DNA of 18,976 nucleotides from positions 1 to 18,976 of the forward strand of contig JBGZAX010000019.1 in the NCBI GenBank assembly GCA_041844335.1, written 5' to 3'. A model generated the notes under the pieces. It made no database searches and had not been told where the DNA came from. It saw only the letters and a list, made by a program, of their open reading frames with translations. This DNA comes from CAUUFM01 sp041844335. Its GTDB lineage: Bacteria; Bacillota; Clostridia; Lachnospirales; Lachnospiraceae. How positions within the stretch are numbered: the stretch's first letter is position 1; each line of letters begins with the position of its first letter. Below are positions 1-7,006 of this stretch, one piece after another. The position numbers were made by a program, and so were the translations under genes.

Positions 1-2
1 AG

Positions 3-146
3 GTAAAAAAACCAAAATACGCCGTTCAGCGTATCGAAGTGTATTTCAACTATATCGGCAGATTTGAAAATGAATTTACAAGACAGATAGAAGCGACAGG
101 GGTAAGTTCTTCAATGAATCGATATACCACTAATCGATTTCCTTAG
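3..146 (+). CDS. C-terminal end of an unidentified protein, possibly a site-specific recombinase (partial, runs off the left edge)
   Basis: An open frame enters from the left edge and stops at TAG 144-146, giving about 47 residues that include YAVQRIEVYFNYIGRFE. The pattern 'QRIEVYFNYIG' resembles the C-terminal end of large serine recombinases of clostridial mobile elements (the DUF4368-like tail), where a similar hydrophobic/aromatic strand precedes a short variable tail. This is a resemblance from memory, and no catalytic domain lies inside the window. The repeats just downstream fit the edge of a mobile or degraded element but do not prove it. It could equally be the tail of another gene. 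The reading frame is reasonably secure and the identity is weak. Confidence 0.4.
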   Translation, partial: VKKPKYAVQRIEVYFNYIGRFENEFTRQIEATGVSSSMNRYTTNRFP

Positions 147-180
147 CTTCATTAGCTTCAGATGTTGTGCTGGTGGTATA
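123..180. repeat. Inverted repeat TATACCAC / GTGGTATA around a tandem 9-bp duplication
   Basis: TATACCAC (123-130) is matched exactly by its reverse complement GTGGTATA (173-180). One G-T and one further A-T pair extend the stem inward. The loop holds the stop codon of the left-edge gene and a perfect head-to-tail duplication of TTAGCTTCA (143-151 and 152-160). No T-run follows the right arm, so it does not look like an intrinsic terminator. It may be an element end or a recombination scar next to the possible recombinase. The function is unknown. Confidence 0.45.
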
Positions 181-335
181 AAGGCATTCTTCCCTTTATC
201 AAGTCTATTTACGATTGTTAAAACTAATCTAAAAAGAGTTTGATAGAATGGAAAGAAAGATCTTTTTTTAGATAGAAAATGAATTTATTAAAAACAAAAA
301 AAGATGACATAGGGTTACAAAGAGTACTGATTTAC

Positions 336-364
336 TTGCAAAACGGATATTTTTGTAATACAAT
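336..364 (+). promoter_or_regulatory. Sigma-A-type promoter for the EAL/chemoreceptor pair
   Basis: TTGCAA (336-341) and TACAAT (359-364) are separated by exactly 17 bp. Transcription would start near 371, leaving an untranslated leader of about 180 nt before the ATG at 555. The spacer 147-554 otherwise contains no convincing gene; it holds this promoter, two dyads and AT-rich sequence. I see no conserved c-di-GMP riboswitch core in the leader. Confidence 0.55.
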
Positions 365-440
365 ACAAGCACTTGGTGAAAATTACAAAAGCAGATCGTG
401 AGTTTTTTGTTTATGGGATTGATGACAATTTTAGTTGCTT

Positions 441-468
441 TTACAACATAATTATAGTTATGCTGTAA
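441..468 (+). promoter_or_regulatory. 11-bp dyad in the leader of the EAL gene
   Basis: TTACAACATAA (441-451) and TTATGCTGTAA (458-468) are inverted copies with 10 of 11 positions matching across a 6-nt spacer. As DNA this could be an operator; as RNA it is a hairpin with one A-C mismatch. It lies about 70 nt after the predicted transcription start and about 90 nt before the start codon. No binding factor can be named. Confidence 0.5.
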
Positions 469-515
469 GATTTATATAACCGCATTTTCGAATATTTTAG
501 AACATTACATAATCA

Positions 516-537
516 CAACATTGTTAAAATAATGTTG
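516..537 (+). promoter_or_regulatory. Hairpin immediately upstream of the ribosome binding site
   Basis: CAACATT (516-522) pairs perfectly with AATGTTG (531-537) across an 8-nt loop. It ends 6 nt before the AAAGGAG ribosome binding site (543-549) of the EAL gene. This position could influence translation initiation or serve as a small operator. It is AT-rich, so chance occurrence is possible. Confidence 0.4.
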
Positions 538-554
538 GATGAAAGGAGTTAGTT

Positions 555-2258
555 ATGAGCGAATTATTCCTATCAGCGAATTTTGATAATTCAGAAATAA
601 GAATATTTTATGAATTTATCAATAAATATAAGTTAGATTTGGCTACCTTCTTCGATGTAATTACCTATAAAAATAACACTATATTTTTTGGAGATGTGCA
701 GTCAGATCTATACTGTATTTCGAACAAATTAAAAGAAATGTTCGGTTTTAAATCCAATATAATAAAGGACTTAACAAACGAATGGAGAAAACGAATATGT
801 AATAAGGCGGATTTGGAACTATACGATAAAGACATCAGGCAAATTCTTATTGGAACCGATAAAATACACGATTTAATGTATAAGGTAAAGGATATAAAGG
901 GTGTAGAGCATTGGATTTCCTGTCAGGGTAAGATTAAGTATGAAAACGACAAACCGCTTTTTTTTATGGGCAAAATTACCATTTTAGATGATGAGATGGA
1001 TATTGATCCCATTACAAATCTGCAAAGAAAAAGCAGAGCAAGGTTAAAGCTTTTAAGCTTCATGTCGAATAAAATAGGTGTGATCGGCTTTTCTCTTAAC
1101 CATTTAAGCATAATCAACGATTCAAGAGGAAGAGATTATACGGATAGATTTATAAAAGATATCACAGATAAGATATGTAACGAACTGGACAATAAAATAT
1201 ATCTTTACAGAATTGAGGGAGTAAAATTTTTAGCGATAATAAACGAGAAATACTTAGATGAAATTATAGAAATAGCTGGCAGTATAAAGGCCATTGTAGA
1301 TAAAGAGTACTCACATAACTTTATATTCAAGAAAAGCATAAATATCGGCGTATATGTCGCAGAAAAAGAGCAAATTATTTCGGAAAACATTTTAGACGTG
1401 TTTGATAAAATAATGGCTATGACAAAAACTAATATCTACAAAAATGATGTGTGCATATTATCCGATGCGGACATATTGCATAGACACTACTTAAATCAAA
1501 TAGAGCTTGAGCTTTGCATATGCGTCCATTCAAATTTTAAAAATTTCAGAGTCGTCGCTCAACCGATAGTGAATAATGATGATAAAGTCTTATCTGCAGA
1601 AATTCTTTTAAGGTGGGAATATAACGGAAATTTTATTTCTCCTGAAGTTTTTATACCGATTTTAGAAAGAACAGGCTTAATTTTTCAGGTAGGAAAGTTC
1701 GTATTTGAGGAAGCCGCCAGAATCAGCAAAAATATAAAGAAATATAAAGATAACTTCAGATTGCATGTAAATGTAAGCTACATCCAAATACTGGATGACG
1801 AATTATTAGGTTTTATAGAGAAAACATTAAAAAAATACAATCTTTCAGGAGAAGAAATAACGTTAGAGCTGACAGAGAACAATTATTATGATGATAATGA
1901 AAAAGTGATTGATTTCGCCAACAAATGCAAAAATATGAGAATGATGACAGCCATAGATGATTTTGGAATTGGATATTCGTCTATTTCATTTTTAATCAGA
2001 TATAACGCAAACATAGTTAAGATAGATAAAAGCTTAGTAAAAGAAAGCATTAAATCAAACAAAAATCAACAATTTTTAGGAGGAGTAATAAGTACCTGCA
2101 AAAATTTCGGAATGTTGATTTGTGTAGAAGGCGTGGAAAGGAGGGAGGAATTAGAATTAGTTAGAGCGTTAAAATGCGACTATATACAGGGCTTTTACTT
2201 TTTTAAACCTATGGAGCTTGACGATTTTTGCAGATTGCTAAAGGAAAAGCAGATATAA
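555..2258 (+). CDS. PAS / degenerate GGDEF / EAL protein, probable cyclic-di-GMP phosphodiesterase
   Basis: 567 residues, ATG preceded by AAAGGAG at 6-nt spacing. A PAS-like sensor spans roughly residues 45-145. A GGDEF-fold domain follows (about 150-300), but its signature reads EGVKF (221-225) after RI, so cyclase activity is not expected. The EAL domain (about 325-560) keeps the residues known to be needed for hydrolysis of cyclic di-GMP: the Glu of AEILLRW (E349), the Asn of HVNVS, the Glu of ELTEN, the DDFG pair D468/D469, K489 of VKIDKS, the Glu of VEGVER (E525) and the Gln of IQGF (Q545). The family usually converts c-di-GMP to pGpG. The degenerate GGDEF may act as a GTP- or dimerisation-sensing module, as in other composite proteins (inference). 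No membrane segment is seen, so the protein should be cytosolic. The chemoreceptor gene begins 36 bp downstream in the same direction, so the two are probably co-transcribed. Confidence 0.9.
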   Translation: MSELFLSANFDNSEIRIFYEFINKYKLDLATFFDVITYKNNTIFFGDVQSDLYCISNKLKEMFGFKSNIIKDLTNEWRKRICNKADLELYDKDIRQILIGTDKIHDLMYKVKDIKGVEHWISCQGKIKYENDKPLFFMGKITILDDEMDIDPITNLQRKSRARLKLLSFMSNKIGVIGFSLNHLSIINDSRGRDYTDRFIKDITDKICNELDNKIYLYRIEGVKFLAIINEKYLDEIIEIAGSIKAIVDKEYSHNFIFKKSINIGVYVAEKEQIISENILDVFDKIMAMTKTNIYKNDVCILSDADILHRHYLNQIELELCICVHSNFKNFRVVAQPIVNNDDKVLSAEILLRWEYNGNFISPEVFIPILERTGLIFQVGKFVFEEAARISKNIKKYKDNFRLHVNVSYIQILDDELLGFIEKTLKKYNLSGEEITLELTENNYYDDNEKVIDFANKCKNMRMMTAIDDFGIGYSSISFLIRYNANIVKIDKSLVKESIKSNKNQQFLGGVISTCKNFGMLICVEGVERREELELVRALKCDYIQGFYFFKPMELDDFCRLLKEKQI

Positions 2259-2294
2259 CAGCAAACGAAAAAATATTCAGGAGGATTTTAGATT

Positions 2295-4397
2295 ATGCTT
2301 AACAAAAGGAAATTTATCAGCATCGGCGTGAAAGTTGGCTTTCTGGTAGTAATTATATTAATTATTGCCATGGGAACCAAGTCGATGTTGCAAATAAAGA
2401 ATGAATTTAATTCTGAAATTGCACGCGGAGAAAGATTAAAGCTTAAGGAAACCAAAGAACTTGCGCTTGAAGTGGAAAAAAGGTTTATAGTGGCACACCA
2501 GTTCGGCTCAAGTATCAAAGCTATTACACAAAATACCGTTTCCAAGATCAAAAAAGAAAACAGAAACCGAGATCTTTTGATCAATAATATGCTGGTTATG
2601 TATAAAGAAATTGAAGGTATAAAGGGTATAGGCATATATTTTGAGCCGAATGCATTTGATCAGGCGGACTCTTATAAAGGACGGTTTGCAAAATACATTT
2701 ATAGAAAAGACGCCGGAGGTGATGTAACTGTAGAAAATGAAATGGATTTGGATAGAGATTGGTATAGGCAAGGGATAAGCTCTAAGCAAAATATTTTGCT
2801 TGACCCCTACGTGGATTCAGACAACAGCTTTGTGACATCCTATATATTCCCGATTATGAACGACGATAAAAATATAGGTGTTGTTATTGTAGATATCGAC
2901 ATTAACGACTTACAAAGTAAAATAGTGTCGGAGTCAAACGGAGATGAAGATTTTAAAGGTCTTATAACAGATAAAGGTACGTTTGTGGCAAATGCCATGG
3001 ATGAATCAATGATATTCCAAAATTTATTTCAGGCTGTTCCCGACTCGGAAGCAAATGTAAAAAAAGCGATAACTGAAGGATATCAGATAAGTGAAGAAAC
3101 CATTGCAGGAACCACAAAAAAAGGAAAAATAATATATGTGTCGGTAGAATTGCCGGGAGTCGAACAGAATTGGTGTTTTGAATCAGTGACAACGCTTAAT
3201 TATTTTTTGGCGAAACCGAGAGAAAATGCCAAAATAAGCATAATGTCCGACTTAGGAATAGTGTTGCTTATAGGTATAATAATAGTAATTATTTTGATAA
3301 GCTACATATCAATCCCTATGTCCTTAATTGAAAAATCTATAGCTAAACTGGCTGATTACAATCTTGATTTAAAAGAAGAATCCGGAAAATTAAGAAAATA
3401 TATTAAAAAGAGAGACGAAGTTGGAAGTGTAGTTAGAGCATTGAGTGAATTGGGAACAAATTTAACAAATATTATATCAAATATAGCAAACCATGCCCAA
3501 AGTACGGCAGCCACTTCCGAAGAACTTACAGCTACAGCACAAAGTACCTCTTCATCTGCAAATAATGTGGGTACTGCGGTTTCTCAAATATCAGACGGCG
3601 CCGTAAGTCAGGCACAGGATGCACAGCGTTTAGCTATGGACGTTGAAAACTCTAACACTCAATTAACAACCATGCTTGAAATAATAGATCAATTAACTCA
3701 AAAAAATGAATTTATATCCCAAAAAAAAGATGAAGGAAATGAAAGCCTTAGCTCATTAGTTTCAGCAAATGAGGAATCTACACAGACTTCAAAGCAGGTA
3801 AGTGATATAGTGAATGAAACCAATGACAGTGCGGAAAGAATATCAAAAGCTATTGAGATGATAAAATCAATAGCAGCACAAACGAATTTATTATCCCTTA
3901 ATGCCGCAATAGAGGCTGCAAGAGCCGGTAATGCCGGAAAAGGCTTTTCGGTTGTAGCAGAAGAAGTAAGAGAACTTGCATATCAATCGGATAAATTTGC
4001 AATGGAAATAGAAGAAATTGTTAAAGATTTAAAAGGAAAAACAGGCTTTGCCGTTGAAATAATGGAGCAGACAAAACAGATAGTTCAAAAGCAGGAGAAA
4101 ATGCTTGAACAAATGAAAGAAAAGTTTGAGGAAATATCAAGCTCTGTAGATGAAAGCAAGATCATAATGACAAAGCTTGGCGAATCATCGAAGATAGTCC
4201 AGGCAGCAAATAACAGTACATCAACAGTTGTAGAGAATTTATCAGCAATAGCAGAGGAAAATGCGGCATCTACAGAAGAAATGTCAGCAGCTGTGGAAAC
4301 ACAGGTTGCAGCCATTGCCAATATATCGCAGGCAAGCGAAAATCTGGCAAAAATTGCAACCGATCTGCAAAGTGAGGCATCAAAATTCAAGCTTTAA
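2295..4397 (+). CDS. Methyl-accepting chemotaxis protein with dCache sensor
   Basis: 700 residues, ATG 2295 with GGAGG just upstream. A first membrane segment lies near residues 11-31. An extracytoplasmic region to about 315 has the dCache pattern (RDWYRQGISS, then DPYVDSDNSFVTS, then a GVVIVDID strand). A second membrane segment lies near 319-338, then a HAMP linker and a long coiled-coil signalling domain. The hairpin tip is well conserved (AAQTNLLSLNAAIEAARAG, then GKGFSVVAEEVREL), the part that contacts CheA and CheW. The usual Glu after ARAG is Asn (N546). The R-x-W-Y and P-Y-x-D residues partly resemble the amino-acid-binding dCache signature, but not enough to name a ligand. No che genes are in the window. 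It sits 36 bp after the EAL gene and ends before a strong terminator. Confidence 0.95.
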   Translation: MLNKRKFISIGVKVGFLVVIILIIAMGTKSMLQIKNEFNSEIARGERLKLKETKELALEVEKRFIVAHQFGSSIKAITQNTVSKIKKENRNRDLLINNMLVMYKEIEGIKGIGIYFEPNAFDQADSYKGRFAKYIYRKDAGGDVTVENEMDLDRDWYRQGISSKQNILLDPYVDSDNSFVTSYIFPIMNDDKNIGVVIVDIDINDLQSKIVSESNGDEDFKGLITDKGTFVANAMDESMIFQNLFQAVPDSEANVKKAITEGYQISEETIAGTTKKGKIIYVSVELPGVEQNWCFESVTTLNYFLAKPRENAKISIMSDLGIVLLIGIIIVIILISYISIPMSLIEKSIAKLADYNLDLKEESGKLRKYIKKRDEVGSVVRALSELGTNLTNIISNIANHAQSTAATSEELTATAQSTSSSANNVGTAVSQISDGAVSQAQDAQRLAMDVENSNTQLTTMLEIIDQLTQKNEFISQKKDEGNESLSSLVSANEESTQTSKQVSDIVNETNDSAERISKAIEMIKSIAAQTNLLSLNAAIEAARAGNAGKGFSVVAEEVRELAYQSDKFAMEIEEIVKDLKGKTGFAVEIMEQTKQIVQKQEKMLEQMKEKFEEISSSVDESKIIMTKLGESSKIVQAANNSTSTVVENLSAIAEENAASTEEMSAAVETQVAAIANISQASENLAKIATDLQSEASKFKL

Positions 4398-4413
4398 TTT
4401 ATAATTTTATTAT

Positions 4414-4458
4414 AAAGTGCCTAAAAGTCAGTATTGATCAGACTTTTAGGCACTTTTT
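4414..4458 (+). terminator. Intrinsic terminator after the chemoreceptor, possibly bidirectional
   Basis: AAAGTGCCTAAAAGTC (4414-4429) pairs perfectly with GACTTTTAGGCACTTT (4441-4456) around an 11-nt loop and is followed by a T-run. Read on the minus strand the same stem is followed by AT-rich sequence (ATAATAAAATT), so it may also stop transcription of the minus-strand reductase gene ending at 4511. It marks the point where gene direction switches. Confidence 0.9.
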
Positions 4459-4510
4459 ACATGATTATAAAATCATTAAACGACACTGCATTTTCTTGAA
4501 ATCAGGACTT

Positions 4511-6157
4511 TTAGTTTGCTATCAGGTTAGCTATTTCATCAATATTCTTCTTTCCGAAATACAGATCTTTATCATTTACTATCATACATGGAACACTCAT
4601 AACATTATACTTTTCTTTAAGTCTCGGAAAATGCATTAAATCAAACATTTCAGCTTCTACATTATCATTTAATGATGCTATTCTCTGTGCTCCCATTACG
4701 ACCTCTGGACACATTGTACATGATAACGACACCAAAACTTTTATATTTGTCTTCTTATTTATAGAGTTGATTTTTGAAAGTGTGGCAGCATCAATAGCCT
4801 TCCCCGCTCCCCCGACGTTATATATCGCAAGAATGAATGAATTAATCTCATGTCCCGACGGTACTCCGTGAAATTTTATTCCAAAGTCCTTATCCTCAGA
4901 TGAAATCTCCGTTTCCGGCAGACGTGCATTATCTGTGGCATCCTCGATTTTTATGCTGAGTCTATCTGAAAAATCTGCAAATTCCGCCATAAAGCCTCTT
5001 ACCTCTCCCGATACGGCTCTGTTATCAAGTCTCAGCTTTAGCACAACGTTCTTATCAAGCTTTGCTAAAACCGCTTTTATCTGCTCTTTCATATCATTTG
5101 TGAAAAAGCCTGTTCCGTTCTCTTCTTTTTCTTCGCTACTCACAGTCTTCCTTTTATCGACCTCTATCTTATTTATCTCAAATTCAAGCTGTGGAATATT
5201 TAAAATCTCGTGTTTTTTGGCAAGATCTTTTTCAAGTGCCGTAGCCGCTGTAGCTCCGTCGCTCACCGCCGTAACCACCTGACGCAGCTGCTTTATACAC
5301 ACATCTCCTGCCGCATATACACAGTCGATATTTGTCTTTTGTTGATTATCGGTTATAATATAGCCCTGTAAATCTCTGTTCACATTTGCGGAAATCCATG
5401 AGGTATTAGGAACATAGCCTGCAAATACGAACACACCGAAACCTGAATCTATTCTTATCTCTTCAAGTACTCCGGTTTCATTATTTTTAAGCTTTATGAC
5501 CTCAAGTGTGGTGGAGCCCGACACCTCATCTACCTCTGTGTTAAATCTTACGTCTATGTTATCATAATTTTTTATCTTATCGGAAATAGTCTTTGCACAG
5601 GTAAAATCGGGTTCTCTTACTATCATATGTATCTTGCTTGCATATTTTGTGAGGAACATACCCTCTTCTACCGCTGCAAAACCACCGCCTATTACAAAGA
5701 CTTCCATTCCGGTAAAAAATTCTCCGTCACAGGTTGCACAATATGCCACTCCTCGACCCTGAAACTCCTTTTCTCCTTTAAAACCGAGCTTTCTGGGATT
5801 TGCACCGAGAGCCAAAATAACACCCAGACTCTTATACTCTCCATTTGTCGTATAAATGGTCTTAATATCATTTTCAAGATCCATAGCCATAGCCTCTGCA
5901 TTTATTATCTCAGCCCCAAAATTATTGGCTTGAATCCTTAAATCCTCCATTATCTCTTTTCCGCTTGTTTTAAGAATTCCCGGATAATTTACAACCTCTG
6001 AGGTTATCCTTATCTGTCCGCCGCCCTCTTCATTTTTTTCCAAAACCAATACCTTATATCTCGCTCTTGCCATGTATATAGCAGCAGCAAGTCCCGCAGG
6101 CCCTCCGCCCACTACTATAAGATCATATAAGCTTTTGATATCTGTGTTTTCCGTCAT
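4511..6157 (-). CDS. Thioredoxin-reductase / glutaredoxin-like fusion, AhpF-like reductase
   Basis: 548 residues from the ATG at 6157. A longer frame begins at TTG 6175, but AAGGAAGG lies 5 nt before the ATG, so the ATG is preferred. Residues 1 to about 320 are a low-Mr thioredoxin reductase: FAD motif VVGGGPAGLAAAIY, redox pair C140-A-T-C143, nucleotide motif VIGGGFAAVEEG, and C-terminal AAGDV. The HRRxxxR motif that binds the NADPH phosphate is replaced by VREPDFT. After a charged linker (about 325-345) come two thioredoxin folds. The first lacks a CxxC. The second carries SLSCTMCP (C480, C483). This is the AhpF module set in reversed order, since AhpF has the tandem thioredoxin folds first. 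Together with ahpC upstream it very probably forms a peroxide-reducing pair in the cytosol. NADH or another donor is possible. It has its own predicted promoter and a structured leader. Confidence 0.9.
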   Translation of the reverse strand: MTENTDIKSLYDLIVVGGGPAGLAAAIYMARARYKVLVLEKNEEGGGQIRITSEVVNYPGILKTSGKEIMEDLRIQANNFGAEIINAEAMAMDLENDIKTIYTTNGEYKSLGVILALGANPRKLGFKGEKEFQGRGVAYCATCDGEFFTGMEVFVIGGGFAAVEEGMFLTKYASKIHMIVREPDFTCAKTISDKIKNYDNIDVRFNTEVDEVSGSTTLEVIKLKNNETGVLEEIRIDSGFGVFVFAGYVPNTSWISANVNRDLQGYIITDNQQKTNIDCVYAAGDVCIKQLRQVVTAVSDGATAATALEKDLAKKHEILNIPQLEFEINKIEVDKRKTVSSEEKEENGTGFFTNDMKEQIKAVLAKLDKNVVLKLRLDNRAVSGEVRGFMAEFADFSDRLSIKIEDATDNARLPETEISSEDKDFGIKFHGVPSGHEINSFILAIYNVGGAGKAIDAATLSKINSINKKTNIKVLVSLSCTMCPEVVMGAQRIASLNDNVEAEMFDLMHFPRLKEKYNVMSVPCMIVNDKDLYFGKKNIDEIANLIAN

Positions 6158-6192
6158 TTTTACCTTCCTTATCAATAATAATTTTTTAAAAA

Positions 6193-6259
6193 AGCTTAAA
6201 AAAGAACGAAAATCACAATAGAAAGCTTCGTATTGTGTGACCCCCGTCTTTTTTAAGCT
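6193..6259 (-). promoter_or_regulatory. Long near-continuous RNA hairpin in the reductase leader
   Basis: AGCTTAAAAAAGA (6193-6205) and TCTTTTTTAAGCT (6247-6259) are a perfect 13-bp inverted repeat. Inside it, CG pairs with CG, and the minus-strand run GGGG can form G-U pairs with UUUU. TCA and CAATA then pair with UAUUG-UGA around a 10-nt loop, with small bulges. The minus-strand RNA would fold into about 27 near-continuous pairs, ending in a U-run (AAGCUUUUUU) and lying about 25 nt before the reductase's ribosome binding site. It could terminate ahpC transcripts, attenuate the reductase, or protect its 5' end. Confidence 0.65.
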
Positions 6260-6262
6260 GAA

Positions 6263-6379
6263 TTAATTCATTCTATAAACTAATACCGCAAGTATCTCAA
6301 AATCGGTAAATTGACACGCCTCGCACAAACAAATTTCTGCAGCATATCCGAAATACCTGCCTCCCGAATTGTTTGTCAT
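6263..6379 (-). CDS. Doubtful 38-residue Cys-rich open frame between ahpC and the reductase
   Basis: An ATG frame (6379 to 6263) encodes 38 residues containing EICLCEACQFTDFEIL, with three cysteines in a C-x-C-x-x-C arrangement. The frame is also open back to the ahpC stop codon. I do not recognise the family. Against it: there is no ribosome binding site before the ATG, the region also holds a predicted promoter (6272-6300) and an inverted repeat, and 38 codons can stay open by chance. It could be a small redox peptide or only the shadow of regulatory DNA. Confidence 0.2.
   Translation of the reverse strand: MTNNSGGRYFGYAAEICLCEACQFTDFEILAVLVYRMN
6272..6300 (-). promoter_or_regulatory. Predicted promoter of the AhpF-like reductase gene
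   Basis: On the minus strand TTGAGA (6300-6295) and TATAGA (6277-6272) are spaced 17 bp apart. Transcription would start near 6265, placing the long hairpin almost at the 5' end of the mRNA. This would let the reductase be expressed separately from ahpC. The -10 match is only 4 of 6. Confidence 0.45.
6325..6376 (-). repeat. Inverted repeat with nested stem downstream of ahpC
   Basis: ACAAACAA (6325-6332) and TTGTTTGT (6369-6376) are perfect 8-bp inverted copies. Nested within them are GCAG/CTGC (6339-6342, 6357-6360) and TAT/ATA around a 5-nt loop. No U-run follows on either strand, so a plain terminator is unlikely. It lies between the ahpC stop and the reductase promoter and may be an operator or a 3' mRNA structure. 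Confidence 0.4.
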
Positions 6380-6412
6380 ATATGTAATCAAAACACCAGG
6401 ATGATTTACGTA

Positions 6413-6976
6413 TTATAGCAGTCCTACAAGATCAAGACTCGGTTTTAATGTTTCAGCACCCGGCTGCCACTTTGCCGGACAAACCTGATCTCCATTTTCA
6501 TAAACAAACTGACTTGCTTGAACTCTTCTGAACAGCTCATCAGCATTTCTGCCGACATTTCCCGCAATTACTTCATAAGCTACTATCTTTCCCTCAGGAT
6601 TTATGATAAAGCTGCCTCTTTCAGCCATTCCACTATCCTCTGTCATAACCTCAAAACTTCTTGTAAGTGTTCCTGTAGGATCTGCCAGCATCGGATATTT
6701 GACCTTTCTTATAGTCTTTGACGCATCATACCAAGCCTTATGCACGAAATGCGTATCGCAGGATACACTATATATCTCACAGCCGATAGCTTTAAATTCC
6801 TCATATTTATTTGCTAAATCTTCAAGCTCGGTAGGACACACGAAAGAAAAATCCGCCGGATAAAAAAAGAATACCGCCCATTTCCCGAGAACGTCGCTCT
6901 TACTTACATCTTTAAAGCTTCCGTCCACATACGCCTTTACTGTAAAATCATCAATTTCTTTATGAATTATTGACAT
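6413..6976 (-). CDS. ahpC: Alkyl hydroperoxide reductase subunit C (typical 2-Cys peroxiredoxin)
   Basis: 187 residues, the usual length for AhpC. ATG 6976 has AAGGAAG 8 nt upstream. The peroxidatic cysteine is C47 in DFSFVCPTEL and the resolving cysteine is C166 in VCPAKW. The segment DTHFVHKAW and the C-terminal PSLDLVG also match the enterobacterial AhpC pattern. The enzyme reduces hydrogen peroxide, organic hydroperoxides and peroxynitrite in the cytosol and must be re-reduced by a flavoprotein, here most likely the fusion reductase encoded next. It is the third gene of the DUF3793-flavodoxin-ahpC operon, 30 bp after the flavodoxin gene. Confidence 0.97.
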   Translation of the reverse strand: MSIIHKEIDDFTVKAYVDGSFKDVSKSDVLGKWAVFFFYPADFSFVCPTELEDLANKYEEFKAIGCEIYSVSCDTHFVHKAWYDASKTIRKVKYPMLADPTGTLTRSFEVMTEDSGMAERGSFIINPEGKIVAYEVIAGNVGRNADELFRRVQASQFVYENGDQVCPAKWQPGAETLKPSLDLVGLL

Positions 6977-7006
6977 AACTACTACTTCCTTTCAAAAAAT
7001 ATTAAT

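Noticed and set aside
260..305. 10-bp inverted repeat ATCTTTTTTT / AAAAAAAGAT upstream of the EAL promoter
   Set aside because: It is almost entirely homopolymer in AT-rich DNA, has a 26-nt loop, and its T-run lies inside the stem, so it is not terminator-like and chance is likely.
371..554. c-di-GMP riboswitch in the leader of the EAL gene
   Set aside because: None of the conserved core sequences of the known c-di-GMP riboswitch classes could be recognised by eye.
6158..6175. TTG start at 6175 for the fusion reductase
   Set aside because: The ribosome binding site AAGGAAGG lies downstream of this codon and 5 nt before the ATG at 6157.
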